This document shows positions 62,844 through 64,000 of a DNA stretch of 64,000 bases, piece by piece; positions within the stretch are counted from its first letter, which is position 1; each line of letters begins with the position of its first letter. The position numbers were made by a program, and so were the translations under genes. The notes beneath the pieces are model-generated. The model searched no databases and was not told where the DNA came from. It worked only from the letters and a program-made list of their open reading frames with translations. This stretch comes from Marinospirillum alkaliphilum DSM 21637 (GTDB taxonomy: Bacteria; Pseudomonadota; Gammaproteobacteria; Pseudomonadales; Halomonadaceae): positions 1 through 64,000 of the forward strand of contig NZ_FPJW01000013.1 in NCBI RefSeq assembly GCF_900119735.1. Reading direction: 5' to 3'.

Positions 62844-63518
62844 TCAACCCGATCGACGGCGTCTTTCTGCAACCGGGGTGGCAACCTGGCCATGCTGATT
62901 GGCCGGATCATTCACCAGTGGGCTGACAGGGTAACACTCCAGCTCCTGATCTTCGGTCAGGAGTAATGACTGAAGCTGTTCTTTGGATGTGTCTGGATGC
63001 AGCCACTGTTGCGCCTGTTCTGCTGGCAGCTTTAATGGAATGCGATCCGTCAGGCGAGCCAGCCAGGGGTCAGCGGCAACACTGATCAGGCCAAAGGAGT
63101 CGTAGTGACGCCCTGGTGCCACCGGGTAACGGGTCCACAGACCGGCAAGAAAAAAAGGACGATTGTGCTGCATGCGTATGGCAAAGGGGTGTTTGCCACG
63201 AGACAGCTGCACCCAGACATAATAGCCAGTGACAGGGAGCAGGCAGCGACGTGTTGCAAAACTTTCACTGTACATCGGGCTGCTGGTCACGCTTTCACTG
63301 CGCAGCATATAAGGTGCCTGATCCAGTTGCTTCATCCATGCTGGGGTAAAGCTCCAGAAAGCATCATCCAAGATCACCTTGTTATCCAGCTGGCGCAGGA
63401 TCGACAGGGTGCTGCAGGGGGCAAGGTTAAAGCCGGTGCGCAACTCGGCCATGCGCGTCACCGGCAGACCCAGCTCCTGTTCTGGGTTGTAGGGGGTGAC
63501 AATCAGGCGCCCGCTCAT
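62844..63518 (-). CDS. SRAP (YedK/HMCES)-family protein with replaced catalytic residues
   Basis: A 224-residue member of the SOS response-associated peptidase family, whose normal members crosslink to abasic sites in single-stranded DNA through Cys2. The fold is recognisable: MSGRLIVTP, FNLAPCSTLSILR (Asn31 kept), FWSFTPAWMK, RSESV, FATRRCLLPVTGYYVW, FFLAGLWTRY, and LTDRIPLKLP. The three active residues are all changed: Cys2 is Ser2, the Glu of GFYEW is Val101, and the His of HDRMP is Thr157. It is therefore probably unable to form the usual crosslink. Monocistronic; gap of 25 bases to the GGDEF gene upstream. Confidence 0.85.
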   Translation of the reverse strand: MSGRLIVTPYNPEQELGLPVTRMAELRTGFNLAPCSTLSILRQLDNKVILDDAFWSFTPAWMKQLDQAPYMLRSESVTSSPMYSESFATRRCLLPVTGYYVWVQLSRGKHPFAIRMQHNRPFFLAGLWTRYPVAPGRHYDSFGLISVAADPWLARLTDRIPLKLPAEQAQQWLHPDTSKEQLQSLLLTEDQELECYPVSPLVNDPANQHGQVATPVAERRRRSG

Positions 63519-63543
63519 GTCGCCCCTTTATCTGAATGGAACA

Positions 63544-64000
63544 TCATTTAAACAGGGCAATGCGGTTACGCCCTGCTTCCTTGGCTTTATACAGGGCTTT
63601 GTCAGCAGCTTTGATCACTTCTTCCGGGCTGTTGAGTTCGCTGGTGCGCTCAGCCACCCCCATGCTGATGGTGACAGAAACCGAGTCAGCCTGGCTGCCA
63701 TGCCGTTTCTGCTTGCCTGTTTTGTTGTCAGCAGGGCGGCTGGCTGTGTCACGAATACGAACCTGGTAGGCTTCAATGGCTTCCCGCAGCTTTTCCAGAT
63801 AAGGGCGCGCTTCTTCAGCGGTTTTGCCGGGGAATACCAGAGTGAACTCTTCTCCGCCATAACGGTAAGCCTTGCCACCGCCGCTGACCTTGTTCAACTG
63901 GGCGGCAACCATTTTCAATACCTGATCACCAATATCATGACCATAGGTGTCGTTGAATTTCTTGAAGTGATCCACATCCGACATGGCAATGGCATAGTTA
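63544..64000 (-). CDS. GGDEF-domain protein, C-terminal part (5' end outside window)
   Basis: The frame is open to the right edge: NYAIAMSDVDHFKKFNDTYG then YRYGGEEFTLVFPG, and the stop is at 63544. It is the terminal GGDEF domain of a probable diguanylate cyclase with intact GGEEF and metal Asp (DVDHFKKFND). No RxxD inhibitory site lies before GGEEF, unlike the cyclase at 40.8-42.2 kb. A Lys/Arg-rich insertion of about 20 residues (NKTGKQKRHGSQ) interrupts the usual loop before SVTISMGVAE. The N-terminal sensor is not visible. Confidence 0.9.
   Translation of the reverse strand, partial: NYAIAMSDVDHFKKFNDTYGHDIGDQVLKMVAAQLNKVSGGGKAYRYGGEEFTLVFPGKTAEEARPYLEKLREAIEAYQVRIRDTASRPADNKTGKQKRHGSQADSVSVTISMGVAERTSELNSPEEVIKAADKALYKAKEAGRNRIALFK

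Overview
The window looks like chromosomal DNA of a marine or halophilic-type gammaproteobacterium. Rep, the RstAB and NtrBC signalling pairs, MinCDE, exonuclease I (SbcB), a class Ia ribonucleotide reductase with two ATP-cones and a cytochrome c5 all read as gammaproteobacterial. An Oceanospirillales-like organism is my best guess from overall flavour (PutAP, PhaB, a bacterial V/A-type ATPase), but no rRNA or other marker fixes this. Housekeeping genes are moderately GC-rich and closely packed. Two stretches are clearly accessory: about 11.34-12.68 kb, and about 42.2-48.9 kb, whose first half is strikingly AT-rich.

Layout. 1-5.3 kb (minus): a two-partner secretion system, with a transporter (TpsB) followed by the 5' part of a large haemagglutinin-like exoprotein (TpsA) that runs off the left edge. 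5.7-11.3 kb: proline use, with putA-putP on the minus strand and a divergent AraC-family regulator; the gap between them carries a 21-bp-phased direct repeat that looks like its operator. 11.4-12.7 kb: a small defence remnant, with the tail of a DNA methyltransferase, a DUF2442 gene and a MntA/HepT (type VII) toxin-antitoxin pair. 12.7-21.7 kb (minus): a V/A-type ATPase operon in the order B-D-I-K-E-DUF2764-A, ending in a SulP anion transporter. 21.9-24.3 kb: pxpABC, 5-oxoprolinase. 24.4-24.9 kb: cytochrome c5. 24.9-32.7 kb (minus): rep, trmL, ntrC, ntrB, then rstB and rstA. A sigma-54 promoter with two tandem NtrC boxes precedes ntrB.

33.1-37.3 kb: nrdAB with possible NrdR and DnaA boxes. 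37.5-42.2 kb: an exported SH3-like protein, an HTH/substrate-binding regulator with fdhD, a flavin reductase family protein and a PAS/GGDEF diguanylate cyclase. 42.2-48.9 kb is an accessory island ending at the 3' end of an initiator tRNA gene. It contains a two-gene module (cytosolic protein plus four-helix membrane protein) built like RexAB or Kiwa, a decayed IS1182-like transposase, an orphan ParA-like ATPase, a broken caspase/CHAT-like protease gene and two membrane-anchored proteins of unknown function. 49.2-64 kb returns to core genes: phaB, a DUF349 protein, phosphoketolase, minCDE, sbcB, a Bcr/CflA-type efflux pump, an M16 lipoprotein protease, a SRAP-family protein with all three catalytic residues replaced, and the 3' part of another GGDEF gene.

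Best candidates for something new: the RexAB/Kiwa-like pair at 42866-44331 and its island, the permuted V-ATPase-SulP operon, and the catalytically degenerate SRAP paralogue. All functions come from reading sequence motifs; no database search was run.
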